From positions 7,750,001 through 7,814,000 of the forward strand of contig NZ_CP092431.1 in assembly GCF_022385335.1 (NCBI RefSeq): a stretch of 64,000 nt of DNA, given 5' to 3'. Both the position numbers and the translations under genes were made by a program. Positions 7,969 through 17,318 of this stretch are shown piece after piece; the stretch's first letter is position 1; each line of letters opens with the position of its first letter. Under the pieces are notes generated by a model. That model worked only from the letters and a program-made list of their open reading frames with translations, had not been told where the DNA came from and ran no database searches. This DNA is from Streptomyces deccanensis (lineage in GTDB: Bacteria; Actinomycetota; Actinomycetes; Streptomycetales; Streptomycetaceae).

Positions 7969-9497
7969 CAGACGACCTCGTCTTCGTACGTGGCCGCCGA
8001 GCGGTCGAAGTTCTGGGTCGGCACCTCGTACGAGCTGCCCTGCTTCCGCCACCACGCCCATGCCAGCGCGAGGACGACGAGCAGGGCGACCGGCGCGTAG
8101 TTGAAGGTCTCCACGGACACCAGGCCGCCGTCGGCGGGGCGGGTCTGCGGCAGACAGAACAGCACCGTCACGAACACCACCCAGACAACGGCGATCGTGC
8201 CGACGGCCACGCCCCAGTTGCCGAGGTTCCATGGGCCGGGTCGGAAGCGGTCCCGGTTCTTGATGCGCAGGTAGATCGGGATCGCGTAGGCCGGGGTGAT
8301 GCCGACCACGTTGATGCTGGTGATCGCCGCGTACGCGACGGGGCTGTACAGGCTCGGCAGGGCCAGGACGGCTGCGCACACGACGGCCAGCAGCACGGCC
8401 ATGCGCGGAGTGCCGGTGCGGCGGTCGACCTGCCGCCACAGGTGCGAGCCCGGCAGTGCCCCGTCACGCGAGAACGCGAACACCATCCGGCTGGCCGCGG
8501 CGGTCTCGGCATTGCCACAGCACAACTGCGCGATGATCACCACCAGGAGCAGTGCCTTCGCCCCCGCCACACCCAGAGCGTCCAGGAAGATCTGCGCCGG
8601 CGGCACCCCCGTCGCCGTGCCCACGGTGCCCGCGTAGTCCTGGATCGCGAACGTGAGCCCGGCGAGCAGGACGAACCCGGCCAGCCACGACCAGCCGATC
8701 GCGTGGATGATCCCGCGGGACGCGGACACCTGGGCGTCGGTCGTCTCCTCCGACAGGTGCGCGGAGGCGTCGTATCCGCAGAACGTGTACTGGGCCAGCA
8801 GCAGACCGAGCACCGCCGCGTAGAGGGGACTCCAGCCGGTGTTGTTGACGAACTCGCCGAACACGAAGTCCGAGGACTGGTGGTGGGAGGGGACGATCGC
8901 CAGAGCGCCGACGATTACCGTGACGCCGCCGAGGTGCCACCAGACGCTGATGCTGTTGAGGATGCTGACCAGCCGGACCCCGAACAGGTTCAGGGCGAGG
9001 TGCAGGGCGAGGATGCACAGGAAGATCACCATGATCTTGCCCGGCGTCGGCTCGAACCCCCACTGCAGGTTGAACAGGGCACCCGTGAACAGCGCGGCCC
9101 CGTAGTCGATGCCGGCGATCGCCCCGAGCAGGCCCAGCAGGTTCAGCCAGCCCGTGTACCAGCCCCACTTCCGGCCACCGAGCTGCTCCGCCTGGTAGTA
9201 CAGGGCCCCGGAGGTCGGATAGGCGGAGGTCACCTCGGCGAGGGCGGCGCCGATGAACATCACCATGGCGCCGACGACGAGCCAGCCCCACAGCATCACC
9301 GACGGGCCGCCGGTGTTCAGGCCGAAGCCGTACAGGGTCATACAGCCGGACAGGACGCTGATGACGCTGAAGGAGATCGCGAAGTTTCCGAACGGCCCCA
9401 TGCGCCGGGTCAGCACGGGCTCGTAGCCGAGCTCCCGCAGGTATGCGTCATCGGGCTTCCGGGACGACGCGCGGTGGTTCGGACTCAAGCGAGACAC
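7968..9497 (-). CDS. APC-superfamily amino acid/amine permease
   Basis: 509 residues with about twelve hydrophobic helices. The first begins FGNFAISFSVISVLSGCMTLYG, the unwound-helix region of APC transporters, and GALYYQAEQLGG follows. It imports an amino acid or amine across the cytoplasmic membrane. It is the first gene of the minus-strand series and overlaps the ligase gene by 4 nt, so uptake and gamma-glutamylation are probably coupled. Conserved charged residues of the loop (SEETTDAQVSASRGI) are present. Confidence 0.92.
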   Translation of the reverse strand: MSRLSPNHRASSRKPDDAYLRELGYEPVLTRRMGPFGNFAISFSVISVLSGCMTLYGFGLNTGGPSVMLWGWLVVGAMVMFIGAALAEVTSAYPTSGALYYQAEQLGGRKWGWYTGWLNLLGLLGAIAGIDYGAALFTGALFNLQWGFEPTPGKIMVIFLCILALHLALNLFGVRLVSILNSISVWWHLGGVTVIVGALAIVPSHHQSSDFVFGEFVNNTGWSPLYAAVLGLLLAQYTFCGYDASAHLSEETTDAQVSASRGIIHAIGWSWLAGFVLLAGLTFAIQDYAGTVGTATGVPPAQIFLDALGVAGAKALLLVVIIAQLCCGNAETAAASRMVFAFSRDGALPGSHLWRQVDRRTGTPRMAVLLAVVCAAVLALPSLYSPVAYAAITSINVVGITPAYAIPIYLRIKNRDRFRPGPWNLGNWGVAVGTIAVVWVVFVTVLFCLPQTRPADGGLVSVETFNYAPVALLVVLALAWAWWRKQGSSYEVPTQNFDRSAATYEDEVV

Positions 9498-9573
9498 AGG
9501 TCAGCCTCCAAGTTCAGAGAGAAACAAATGGGCAGGTTCATGCCAATGCGGCTTCGTGGGAAACGGATTCCGG

Positions 9574-10578
9574 TTATGGGTGCGGCCCGGCGCGCGGCCT
9601 ACGGGTACGGGCGTAGGAAAGGGACTCGGCGCGCGCTCGAAGGAGCAGCGCCTCACCCGGGTCTGGCCCTACGGCCCCTTCATGCACCGACGCCCACGGC
9701 TCGCGGGCCGCGTACGGGCCCATCGCCTCGAACACCTCGGCGGCTTCCAGGTACTTGTGGCCTGCCCACAACGCGTAGGCAAGAAGGCTCAGGTCAGCCA
9801 CTGAGCGCCGCTCGCCGTGCGTCTTGTGGAACCAGTCGTGGAACGCGGTCAGCGTGTAGTCGAGCGTCGACTCCTGTGCCCACTGTCGCCGCCACAGCGG
9901 ATCGACGCGCGATCGCCGTCGGAGCTCGACCTGCGCGTACGCGGGCAGAAGCAGCAGTGCCGATCCGACGGGCCGCTGCGAGGCGACGGCCCGACCGAAG
10001 TCGACGACCGCGGCCAGGGAGGCACCCGGCGGGCCCTCCAGGGAGAGCATGAACTGCAGCACCCGGTGGTAGGCCTCCCGGTTGTACGGGTCACGCCGGT
10101 TGACCTCGTACAACAGCCCCCACGGACCGCTGGGCATCATCGGCTCCCCGGGGTTCACCCGGTGTTCCTGGCGCAGCTGCCGGGTGTCGATCTGCGCCAG
10201 AGCCAGGAGGCACACCCACGGCACGGGATCATGCGGCGCGCGACGAGCCGCCAGCAGCGCATCACGCCGAGCCCTGAACTCGAACTCCAGCGTCTGTGGA
10301 TGCCGTTGTTTGTGCGCGCGCAACGCCCGCTCGACAGCCACGCGGGCACCCATCAACTGCGCGTCATAGCTGCCGGGCTCTTCGCCGAGCCACACGCCCA
10401 CCACATCCGACCGGGCGGCTGCCACCGCCAGCAACTGGGTGCGTGACGTGCGCAGTGCCCAATGCGTGGCCGTGGCCAGCAGCAGTTGCCGTGCCATTCT
10501 CCAGCGGCCGGCCTGCAACTCAACCAGGGCCACGCCCAGGTCGTCGTCGTGGCCGGCGGGGTGATACACGAGGCGCAT
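9574..10578 (-). CDS. Hypothetical soluble protein (334 aa)
   Basis: The family is not recognised. The protein is helical and Arg/Ala-rich, with no signal peptide or membrane segment. It has repeated helix pairs (WRMARQLLLATATHW; GHKYLEAAEVFEAMGPYA) that could be TPR-like. Coding bias is normal for the window. The start at 10578 is the first ATG in frame. Its distance from the permease suggests an independent unit. Confidence 0.7.
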   Translation of the reverse strand: MRLVYHPAGHDDDLGVALVELQAGRWRMARQLLLATATHWALRTSRTQLLAVAAARSDVVGVWLGEEPGSYDAQLMGARVAVERALRAHKQRHPQTLEFEFRARRDALLAARRAPHDPVPWVCLLALAQIDTRQLRQEHRVNPGEPMMPSGPWGLLYEVNRRDPYNREAYHRVLQFMLSLEGPPGASLAAVVDFGRAVASQRPVGSALLLLPAYAQVELRRRSRVDPLWRRQWAQESTLDYTLTAFHDWFHKTHGERRSVADLSLLAYALWAGHKYLEAAEVFEAMGPYAAREPWASVHEGAVGPDPGEALLLRARAESLSYARTRRPRAGPHP

Positions 10579-10794
10579 CAGAGTCCCCCGCCGTGAACGG
10601 GACGGCGGCGGAACGCGAGTTCGAGGCCGCTCGTCCGGCGTGTTCGAACTGTGCGAGGTGGCGTCGTGCGCTCTGGGTTGAACGTCAGTGTCATCGGGGG
10701 CCTCAGGCGAGTTGGGGGGTGGGGCCGCGAAGTTGGTGGTGCATCGCCGCTGGGAGGCGAAGCGGTGCCCGAGTCGGGTACCGGGTCGGGCTGC

Positions 10795-10989
10795 CTAGAA
10801 GCGGATCTGGCCGATCATGTCCGCGATGCTGGTCATGAACCGGTTGATGCTCGGGGCCATCGACGTGCTCGACAGGAAGAACCCGAAGAGCGCGCAGACG
10901 ATCGCGGGCCCGGGTTTCACGGCCTTGCTGCGGATCAGAACGACCACGACGATGCCGAGCAACAGCACGAACGAGATGCTCAGAGCCAT
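10795..10989 (-). CDS. Small two-helix membrane protein (64 aa)
   Basis: The ATG overlaps the stop of the 146-aa gene (ATGA), so the two are translationally coupled. The product (MALSISFVLLLGIVVVVLIR...) has a strong N-terminal membrane helix and a second one around PAIVCALFGFFLSS. The frame is open further upstream, but that extension is Arg/Pro-rich and overlaps the upstream gene. The function is unknown. Confidence 0.7.
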   Translation of the reverse strand: MALSISFVLLLGIVVVVLIRSKAVKPGPAIVCALFGFFLSSTSMAPSINRFMTSIADMIGQIRF

Positions 10990-11429
10990 CAGGAGGCCGT
11001 TTCCTCCGCGGACCCCCGTCGCTCCCTGCGAGCCTGGCTCAGCGCGCGGCGCAGAGCATCGGCCCGGGTCAGCGATCGCGGGGCCTGGGGGAAGACGTGC
11101 CAGTGCATCCCCGGAGGTGTCGTGCTCTCGGCGGACGGCACGACGACGTGGCACTTCTGTCCCAGCGCAACGGTCCCCGGTTCCTCCCAGCGGGCCGCGG
11201 TGCCCACCGGAACCAGGAAGTACAGCCGGGGCTCCGGACCCTCGTGGTCCAGGATCACCGGGCCGACCGGTTCGTCACCCTCGCCGAGGATCTCGATCGC
11301 GCGCCGGCCCACGGCCTCCACAGCGCGTACGGCATCCCACCACTCGCCGGCCGAGCACAGCTCCGGCTCCTCGCCGATGGGCATCCAGCGCGGCGGGACC
11401 GCGCGAGCTGCGGGATTGTCGTCGGACAT
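10989..11429 (-). CDS. Hypothetical protein (146 aa)
   Basis: A soluble acidic protein beginning MSDDNPAARAVPPRW, with GEWWDAVRAVEAVGRRAIEIL and a beta-rich LYFLVPVGTAARWEEPGTVALG. No domain is recognised. It is followed by the coupled 64-aa membrane protein. A GGACAGACTGTCC palindrome lies 63 nt before the start. The equivalent site at 30.8 kb is 68 nt before another minus-strand gene, suggesting shared control. Confidence 0.7.
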   Translation of the reverse strand: MSDDNPAARAVPPRWMPIGEEPELCSAGEWWDAVRAVEAVGRRAIEILGEGDEPVGPVILDHEGPEPRLYFLVPVGTAARWEEPGTVALGQKCHVVVPSAESTTPPGMHWHVFPQAPRSLTRADALRRALSQARRERRGSAEETAS

Positions 11430-11491
11430 GGAAAAGGCCTCCTCACCACTGGGTGTGAGGAGACCATTCCATTCAGCAAGCTATTGTGCGC

Positions 11492-11555
11492 GGACAGACT
11501 GTCCGTGGGGTTCGCTCACCAAAGCCCTTGACACAGGCTCAGGTTGTGCTAAGTC
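11492..11555 (+). promoter_or_regulatory. Composite operator-promoter module, copy 1
   Basis: GGACAGACTGTCC at 11492-11504, 23 nt gap, TTGACA at 11528-11533, 16 nt spacer ending GTTGTGC, TAAGTC at 11550. On the plus strand this promoter would read antisense into the XRE gene at 11539-12777. On the minus strand the palindrome sits 63 nt before the 146-aa gene. The same layout recurs at 13.0, 16.7 and 30.8 kb. Confidence 0.55.
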
Positions 11556-12777
11556 CCGTCCAACTGCCGAACGCAGACAGCTCGTTGGAAGGATGGGCGT
11601 CCATCCTGAGCAGCGCCGCAGTCGTCTCGCGGACGGACGGGTGGAACCTAGTGTGGTTCGGCGCGACCTTCCGCGCACGCTTGAGATCCGCGAAGGCACC
11701 GGGCCGATCGCCCACAGCGAGCTTCGCGGAGGCCACGTCGATGAAGTGGTGGCTCGACCGTTCGCCGACGGTCGTACTGGGCGGCGCCCACTCGCCGCCG
11801 GAAACCGGAGACCACTCAGTGAGGCGGGCGAGAGCCTGCTCGGTGTCACCCATGTCGATCATCGCGTGCACCTCGTGGATGCGGATGTTCGTCGGGCCGA
11901 ACGACATCTCGTAGGCCAGGGAGTCGCGGTTGCCTGCCATGCCCGCGACCTGCTCCGCCTCCCGGAGGTAGTTGTCGGCGCGATCGGAGTTGTTCTCACG
12001 GGCTTCGAGAACGGCCAGCTTCAGCAACAGCGCGCCGTCGACGGCAAGCGCGTCCTGCGTGAAGGAGCGTTCCGGCTGGAACCGCTCCAGCTCGGTCCGC
12101 AGCGCGAGGAGCTTGCGACGTGCGGGCGAGTACGCGCCCTGGCGGAGCATCGCTCCCGCGACGAGGTAACCGGCCGTGAACTGCATCAGGGGGTCGCCGG
12201 AGCGGTCGGCCGCCCAACGGACGCGTTCCAGCGCCGTGTTCGACAGGTCGTGGTGACCCATCTTGTGGGCCAGGGAGTTCACGGCACGATAGGCGCGCGC
12301 CAGGTGCCAGAACGCCTTGGTCTGGTCGCCGTTGCCGCCGCCAAGGGCTACGTGCGTCAACTCGGTGATGATCGGCGGCAGCAGGGGGCCCATCGGCGCG
12401 TAGCGGGCGTCACGGCGCAGGGCCGCCACCTGGTCGACCTCCGAGGCGAGCACGGGAAGCGCACGGGGTGCGATCTCCAGGTCGTCGGGGCTGTCGTAGC
12501 AGAGCAGGAGGCGGCGCAGTTCAGGGATGACGGCGTGGACGCCGTCTTCGGCTTCCGGCTCACCGTAGTAGGGCTGGCCGGTCAGGACCTCGGGGCCGAA
12601 GCGCAGCGCCTTCGCGAGTGCCAGCACCAGCGAGGGTGAAGCCTTCCGCGCCCCGGACTCCAACTTCTGCACGTAGCTTGGGGAGACTGCGACTTTCTGT
12701 GCCAGTTGAGCAGCAGACAGTTTCCGTGTCCTGCGTGCTGTACGGAGACGATCTCCCAGCGTCAGGTTTTCACTCAT
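11539..12777 (-). CDS. XRE-family regulator with TPR-like C-terminal region
   Basis: 412 residues. The HTH domain spans about residues 5-65 (LTLGDRLRTARRTRKLSAAQ, then VAVSPSYVQKLESGARK). A long helical region with TPR-like pairs follows (TKAFWHLARAYRAVNSLAHKM; DTEQALARLTEW). ATG at 12777 is chosen because it begins just before the HTH; the frame is open 78 nt further. Such Streptomyces regulators typically bind palindromes near their own genes. A GGACA-N3-TGTCC module lies about 250 nt upstream. Confidence 0.85.
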   Translation of the reverse strand: MSENLTLGDRLRTARRTRKLSAAQLAQKVAVSPSYVQKLESGARKASPSLVLALAKALRFGPEVLTGQPYYGEPEAEDGVHAVIPELRRLLLCYDSPDDLEIAPRALPVLASEVDQVAALRRDARYAPMGPLLPPIITELTHVALGGGNGDQTKAFWHLARAYRAVNSLAHKMGHHDLSNTALERVRWAADRSGDPLMQFTAGYLVAGAMLRQGAYSPARRKLLALRTELERFQPERSFTQDALAVDGALLLKLAVLEARENNSDRADNYLREAEQVAGMAGNRDSLAYEMSFGPTNIRIHEVHAMIDMGDTEQALARLTEWSPVSGGEWAPPSTTVGERSSHHFIDVASAKLAVGDRPGAFADLKRARKVAPNHTRFHPSVRETTAALLRMDAHPSNELSAFGSWTGLSTT

Positions 12778-13323
12778 CGGTGGATCTGTCCCTTCGCGAT
12801 GGAGCACTCGCCTCAGGGTACGGAAAACGCCCCAACTCGCGCCCCTGGTCACCAAGTGTTAACGGAGCTGGCAGCGGGGCGCCCATGGGGTGAAGCCCTT
12901 TGGTGTCGCGCCCGAGACCCCCAGCACAATTTGAGGAACTTACGTAAACACGGGCAAGGAGGAGGAAAATGGTCCAGATTTGAGTGCCATTGCGACCCGG
13001 TCGTCAAGGGCTGTGGAGCAATTGCTTACGGACAGATTGTCCGCGCCTCTCTTCGACTGCTGCGATCAACAAGCCGTATCCCGTTACGGACAGTGGTCAC
13101 GCATTTCGCGCGACGGGACTACCTGAGCGTGTTGCCTCATTCTCTCGTGAAGTACGGCACCCGTGCTATCTCGTGCGAGGAAGGAGGCGAGAGTGGCTGA
13201 GACTGGATGCCGGTACGCCACGCGTCTCCACAGCAGCCGACTCCGCACTGAGCGCTACCTCGGCGAATCCGCGCGCGTGCTCGTCGCAGTCCACGATCAC
13301 GGCCTTGTCGTTCCGCGAGGGCA
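12778..13323. other. Intergenic region with regulatory module; no confident gene
   Basis: About 545 bp. It holds the second operator-promoter module (12979-13042) and a half-site TTACGGACAG near 13085. A very strong GGAGGAGG precedes a four-codon ATG...TGA at about 12969. A plus-strand ORF from GTG at about 13193, preceded by GAAGGAGG, runs antisense into the PCC gene; its first 45 residues are unlike any family known to me. Confidence 0.4.
12979..13042 (-). promoter_or_regulatory. Composite operator-promoter module, copy 2
   Basis: Reading leftwards: GGACAATCTGTCC (13042-13030), 22 nt, TTGACG (13007-13002), 18 nt, TCAAAT as a possible -10. It points at the XRE/TPR gene starting at 12777, giving a leader of roughly 200 nt. 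The palindrome would lie at about -64, a class-I activator position. Confidence 0.5.
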
Positions 13324-13791
13324 TCACTCCGGAGGGCCGAAAGTGAGCAGTGGCACGTCGTACAGTTCGGGGTTTCGAGGCCGGGTCATCGCCGGTGAGA
13401 TCACTTCCACGACGAAGAGCTCGCTGAGGAACTGGACCTTGGCGCTCAGGAGGTGACTGGTTCGGCCGTCGGCCGACTGTGCCTTCAGTCCGGCGGAGAC
13501 GTGGATGTGCGGCAGGATGCCTCCCGTCACGGGATCGTGGGCGATTGTCCCAGCACCGAAGGCTTCGACGTTGGTGACATACGTCTTGGCCCAGACCGGG
13601 GCGTCCGGGTCTTCGAGTTTCTCGCAGGCGCCAACGATCTCGGCTTCGGCGAACGCACCGATGAACGAGGGAATGTAGCCCTGCCGCACTCCTTGGTCAC
13701 GGCAGAACGCGGAGAGCGCGTCGAAGAAGTCCTCGCCGTGGTCGAAGGTGACGCCGAACGTCCGGCCGGTGGTCAGTTCATGGGCACGCAT
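13324..13791 (-). CDS. PCC/DUF296-domain protein
   Basis: 155 residues, about the length of a single PPC/DUF296 domain. The fold signature is visible: FDHGEDFFDALSAFCRDQGV, GYIPSFIGAFAEAEI, and the conserved HIHVSAGLK segment, which probably binds metal. Bacterial members are small trimeric proteins of unclear function; plant homologues bind AT-rich DNA. It lies 33 nt downstream of the asparaginase gene on the same strand, so the two are probably one operon. Confidence 0.87.
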   Translation of the reverse strand: MRAHELTTGRTFGVTFDHGEDFFDALSAFCRDQGVRQGYIPSFIGAFAEAEIVGACEKLEDPDAPVWAKTYVTNVEAFGAGTIAHDPVTGGILPHIHVSAGLKAQSADGRTSHLLSAKVQFLSELFVVEVISPAMTRPRNPELYDVPLLTFGPPE

Positions 13792-13824
13792 GCGGGTCCT
13801 CTCGGGCGTGGCTGACGTGCGGAA

Positions 13825-14823
13825 TCAGCGCGCGAAAACGGCGAACTGCTCAGCGATGCTCTCGCGGGCCACGTCCTGGGCGAGCAACGCCTGGAGCAGG
13901 AGGCGGGCCTGGTACGGGCCGAGGTCGCCGGCCGGGATGAGCCCCCGGCTGATCAGGTCCTTCTCCGACCCGGGGAATCCGTATGTTCCGGTCAGGACCG
14001 GGCCGTTGCCGATGCGCGAGGCGAGGACCACGGGAATGCGTACGGCGAGCCGTTCGAGGCTCTCGACGAGTCGCTGAGGGACGTGTCCCACGCCGAAGGC
14101 GGCGACGACGAGCCCGTCGCACTGGCCGGACCAGGCTTCGAGCAGCGTGCCGTCGTCGCCGAGGCTGACCGTGTAAAGGCCCACGCGTGGGTCACGGACG
14201 GCCGGTGCCAGGGGAACGAGTCGTTCGGGTAGCGGGGAGGCCAGCCGTACCCGGTCCTCCGTGATCCGGCCGATGGGTCCGGCGCCGGGTGATGCGAAGG
14301 CGGCAGGGCTGGTGGTGTGGGCCTTGCGGACATGCCGTGCCGCGTGGATCTCGTCATTCAGGACGACCAGCACCCCGGCTCCACGCAGTTGCGGGTCGGC
14401 TGCCGCGACGACGGCCGCGTACAGGTTGGCCGGTCCGTCAGGGCCGGCCATGGTGGGGTTGCGCATGGCACCGGTAACGATGACCGGCTGGTTGTGACCG
14501 TGGCGGAGGTCGAGGAAGAACGCCGTCTCCTCAATGGTGTCGGTGCCCTGTGTGATCACGATCCCGTCGACGTCGCCGCCGTCGAGGACCTTGTCGATCT
14601 CGGTGCCGAGCTCCGTGAGGTCGTCGAAGGTGAGCGAGGCACCGGGCACCCGGCGGAAGTCGTGCACGCGCAGGTCGATGCCGTGGCCATCCAGGCCGGG
14701 GACAGCCGCCAGAAGGTCATGGGCGGAGAGAGCCGGCACGACTCCTCCGGTCGCCGGGTCGGTGGTCATGGCGATGGTGCCGCCGAGAGAGTAGACAGCC
14801 ACCGTTCGTGTCACGCCTGCCAT
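13825..14823 (-). CDS. L-asparaginase, type I/II family
   Basis: 332 residues; the typical length is about 330. The two catalytic Thr motifs are present: SLGGTIAM near the N-terminus and GIVITQGTDTIEETAFFLDL around residue 90. No signal peptide is evident, so it is probably cytoplasmic and hydrolyses asparagine to aspartate and ammonia. It is co-directional with the PCC-domain gene 33 nt downstream. It starts at an ATG close to the first strand, as expected for the family. Confidence 0.92.
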   Translation of the reverse strand: MAGVTRTVAVYSLGGTIAMTTDPATGGVVPALSAHDLLAAVPGLDGHGIDLRVHDFRRVPGASLTFDDLTELGTEIDKVLDGGDVDGIVITQGTDTIEETAFFLDLRHGHNQPVIVTGAMRNPTMAGPDGPANLYAAVVAAADPQLRGAGVLVVLNDEIHAARHVRKAHTTSPAAFASPGAGPIGRITEDRVRLASPLPERLVPLAPAVRDPRVGLYTVSLGDDGTLLEAWSGQCDGLVVAAFGVGHVPQRLVESLERLAVRIPVVLASRIGNGPVLTGTYGFPGSEKDLISRGLIPAGDLGPYQARLLLQALLAQDVARESIAEQFAVFAR

Positions 14824-14886
14824 CGCCCCAACTTCCGATCTACGCAGCCTGGTTGGATCTCGTCCTCGGAGATCTTTCCGTGCAGG

Positions 14887-16431
14887 CTATCGGGTCGCTC
14901 CCACAGGGGCACCAGCCTCGGACCGCAACTCAGCCGCCACGTACGTGCAGGCCCGGTCCAAGGCATCAAGGCTGAGATGGCGGCTTCGTGGCCGGGCAAG
15001 GCCGGTGGTTCCCACAGTGGCAAGCTGTCCACAGCGGTGCGTCAACCACGCTCGGTCAAGGCCGAGATAGTCCGAAGTCGCCGCCAAGCGCTCCCCCGAG
15101 GTCGATCCCATGGTGACGCTATGTGCTCGCGCGTGGCCCGTGATGCCCGCGAAGGCCCGCAGGGATCGCGCCCCGGAAGTCAGAGCGGTCTGGGGCGCGG
15201 ATTCAGCGCGTACCCAGGTCGCTATGGCGGCCCGGTGACCAGGAACAAGCGCGAAGCCCTCCGTCTGCTGCAGGTCCGCCTCGTCGGTCACCCAGGTCGT
15301 GATGCCGTACGACTCCATCAGCGCGATCGCGAGGAACAGCAACACGCGCTCGTACATGGGCGAGGCGGCGATCTCTTGGTGGGGAACGCAGAAAGCTCGC
15401 CCGACACCGTCGTGTGCTCGCGCGGGAGCCATCAGCTCAAGGTAGCGATGCTTGTGCTCGAAGAGCAGCCAGGTCGCGGCTTCCTCCCCTCGCTGTTCGC
15501 GGGTCCAGAAGACCGGATCACCGGCCAGCTCGTCGCGCTGGTCGAGGATGAACCGGGCGCATGCCCGCGAGCCGACGAGCATCTGGGAGCCGTCGGTGAG
15601 GCCGTCGAGAGTGACCGACTGACGGCCTACTCCCGACAAGTCCTGTGACGGAAGGTCCAGTTCTCCGTAAAGCGCAGCGTCGTCGCCAAGGATGGCGGAG
15701 TCGAACCCTGCCGCAGCCCAGAGGATCCCCAAGGTGAAGTCGTCGAACTCGTAGGCCATGGGAATGGCGAAGGGGCTTCCGGCTTCCTCACGGACGCCCC
15801 CGCGCGCGTCCGTGACGAAGTACCGCTGTGTCCCGTCTCCGCTGTGGTGCACGCCGAGCAGGGCCCTGAGCGGCATCCGACTCCATGCCTCGGCCTCCCC
15901 GCTCGACGCGAGAAGCAGAGCGTCGCCCTGTAAGGAGGCGACTGGCCCTGTCAGCGTGGGAAGCGCCGTAGGCGGCAGGTTCCGCCCGGCGGGCAGCAGG
16001 AGTTGCCCGTGTCCGTCAGGAAGCGTCAGGTGGTTGCCCCGGCTGTCCGCCATCGGCGACGGCCGGTCGACGTCGGGTAACGGTCCCAGGAGGCCGTCAG
16101 GCACCCCAAGGGCCTCGCTCCACTGTGCGAGCTGGCGACGGTCGCGGATCTTCTTCCGGCCGCGCTCCAGCCGGCTCACTTCGGCTTGGTCGATGTTGAC
16201 GAGCCGGGCGACCGCTGCCTGTGAGAGGCCGGTGTGTTGCCGGAAGAGCCGCACGACCACACCGAGATCCCAGGCACGGATCGCCGCCACGACTGCGGGT
16301 TCCACCCAGAACTCACGTCCGACTCGGGGTGCTGCACCACCCCCCTGGCAGGGCCCACACCGCGGTCCTACGTTGAATCGGCTGAGCGTCGCACGGCACA
16401 CCGAACAGTGCCGTTCCACCCCGCGAGCCAT
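14887..16431 (-). CDS. XRE-family regulator with N-terminal Cys pairs and long C-terminal domain
   Basis: 514 residues. The N-terminus has two Cys pairs (CSVC, CGPC), suggesting a small zinc ribbon. An HTH follows (about residues 60-115: VRLFRQHTGLSQAAVARLVN, then SRLERGRKK). The large remainder has no recognised domain. It is a DNA-binding regulator, divergent from the operon at 16902. A GGACA-N3-TGTCC site lies 249 nt before its start, with a promoter oriented towards it, as for the XRE gene at 12777. Confidence 0.82.
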   Translation of the reverse strand: MARGVERHCSVCRATLSRFNVGPRCGPCQGGGAAPRVGREFWVEPAVVAAIRAWDLGVVVRLFRQHTGLSQAAVARLVNIDQAEVSRLERGRKKIRDRRQLAQWSEALGVPDGLLGPLPDVDRPSPMADSRGNHLTLPDGHGQLLLPAGRNLPPTALPTLTGPVASLQGDALLLASSGEAEAWSRMPLRALLGVHHSGDGTQRYFVTDARGGVREEAGSPFAIPMAYEFDDFTLGILWAAAGFDSAILGDDAALYGELDLPSQDLSGVGRQSVTLDGLTDGSQMLVGSRACARFILDQRDELAGDPVFWTREQRGEEAATWLLFEHKHRYLELMAPARAHDGVGRAFCVPHQEIAASPMYERVLLFLAIALMESYGITTWVTDEADLQQTEGFALVPGHRAAIATWVRAESAPQTALTSGARSLRAFAGITGHARAHSVTMGSTSGERLAATSDYLGLDRAWLTHRCGQLATVGTTGLARPRSRHLSLDALDRACTYVAAELRSEAGAPVGATR

Positions 16432-16901
16432 CCCGGTCTCACCCCTAGGTGATCAGGCGTATCCCCCAGCTGCCGAACTTTTCACAGGACTACTTTGCCG
16501 CGCCGGCCGATCACCCAAACACGGCGGCAGAAGCTCGGTAGCAAGGTGGCCGGTCCCTTGAAAGCCCTTCTTCGGGTTCCTGAACCGACCCCTCAACTGC
16601 ACTACGAATCCGCACAGTTGGTTCGCCGCCCCTAGCACAACATGCTGATTCGTCAACTCTCCTCGCTCCGGAAACCTGCGGACAACCTGTCCGCTCACGA
16701 TGTGTGCGAACTGGAAGGGTCTTCACCACGAGATGCCGGTCATCCGAGCGCCCCGACCAGATCGGTCGGCGCAGCCGCGCGGGGCCCGCCGAGTCTCCGC
16801 GATCAACTGCACGGCGGGTGCCAACCGGCCTTGGGAGTCAGTCCCGAGGGATTCCCGGCACACGTTCCAAGACCACTTCCGCCAGACGAGAGGAGTTCAG
16901 C
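16432..16901. other. Divergent intergenic region
   Basis: About 470 bp between the XRE gene and the 16902 operon. It contains the third operator-promoter module (16631-16692). No gene is convincing here. On the plus strand CACGAT follows the palindrome (16696-16701), so a divergent promoter for the 16902 operon could overlap it. Confidence 0.45.
16631..16692 (-). promoter_or_regulatory. Composite operator-promoter module, copy 3
   Basis: Reading leftwards: GGACAGGTTGTCC (16692-16680), 23 nt, TTGACG (16656-16651), 16 nt ending GTTGTGC, TAGGGG. The GTTGTGCTA segment is shared with the copy at 11.5 kb. It points at the XRE gene starting at 16431. Confidence 0.55.
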
Positions 16902-17318
16902 GTGACCGCTGTCCAGACCCCCGAGAGGACCGAGCTGGGCAAGTTCTTCCAGGTCTCGGTCCGGCAGTTCGACGCCGGCCAGGTCGCGCCCGAGATGTTC
17001 TCGGCCGCCATCGACGCCGAGTGGCACCAGCTCCTGGGCAAGCCCGAGTACGCGGAGTTCTGCGCGCAGAGCGCCGGCCGGCTGATCAACCACGTGGAGA
17101 ACACCGGCTACGGCCGGATCTCCTGGGTCGACGCCTACGTGGAGATGTTCGGCCCGCTGCCCGAGGTGTGGTTCACCGGCGCGGACGGGGTGCTCGACGA
17201 GCGGGCCATGGCGCGCTACCGCGAGACCGGCGAGGTGTGGGCGGAGTGGGACTGCAGCCCCATCCCGGGCGACGGCGGCGACGTCGCACCGAAGATCTCG
17301 GCACTCGCGGCCGGATGA
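16902..17318 (+). CDS. Hypothetical protein (138 aa), first gene of a coupled operon
   Basis: GTG at 16902 with GAGAGGAG about 8 nt upstream fixes the start; the longer open frame upstream is not protein-like. The product is soluble and acidic, with several Trp/Phe/Tyr residues (TGYGRISWVDAYVEMFGPLPE). No family is recognised. Its stop overlaps the next gene (ATGA), so it is translated together with the DUF6875-like protein. Confidence 0.75.
   Translation: MTAVQTPERTELGKFFQVSVRQFDAGQVAPEMFSAAIDAEWHQLLGKPEYAEFCAQSAGRLINHVENTGYGRISWVDAYVEMFGPLPEVWFTGADGVLDERAMARYRETGEVWAEWDCSPIPGDGGDVAPKISALAAG

Noticed and set aside
12969..12983. Four-codon ORF after GGAGGAGG
   Set aside because: Too short to be a gene; noted only as a possible remnant or leader.
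13193..13456. Plus-strand ORF with strong SD
   Set aside because: Most of it is antisense to the PCC-domain gene and it has no recognised sequence; kept only as a note in the intergenic entry.
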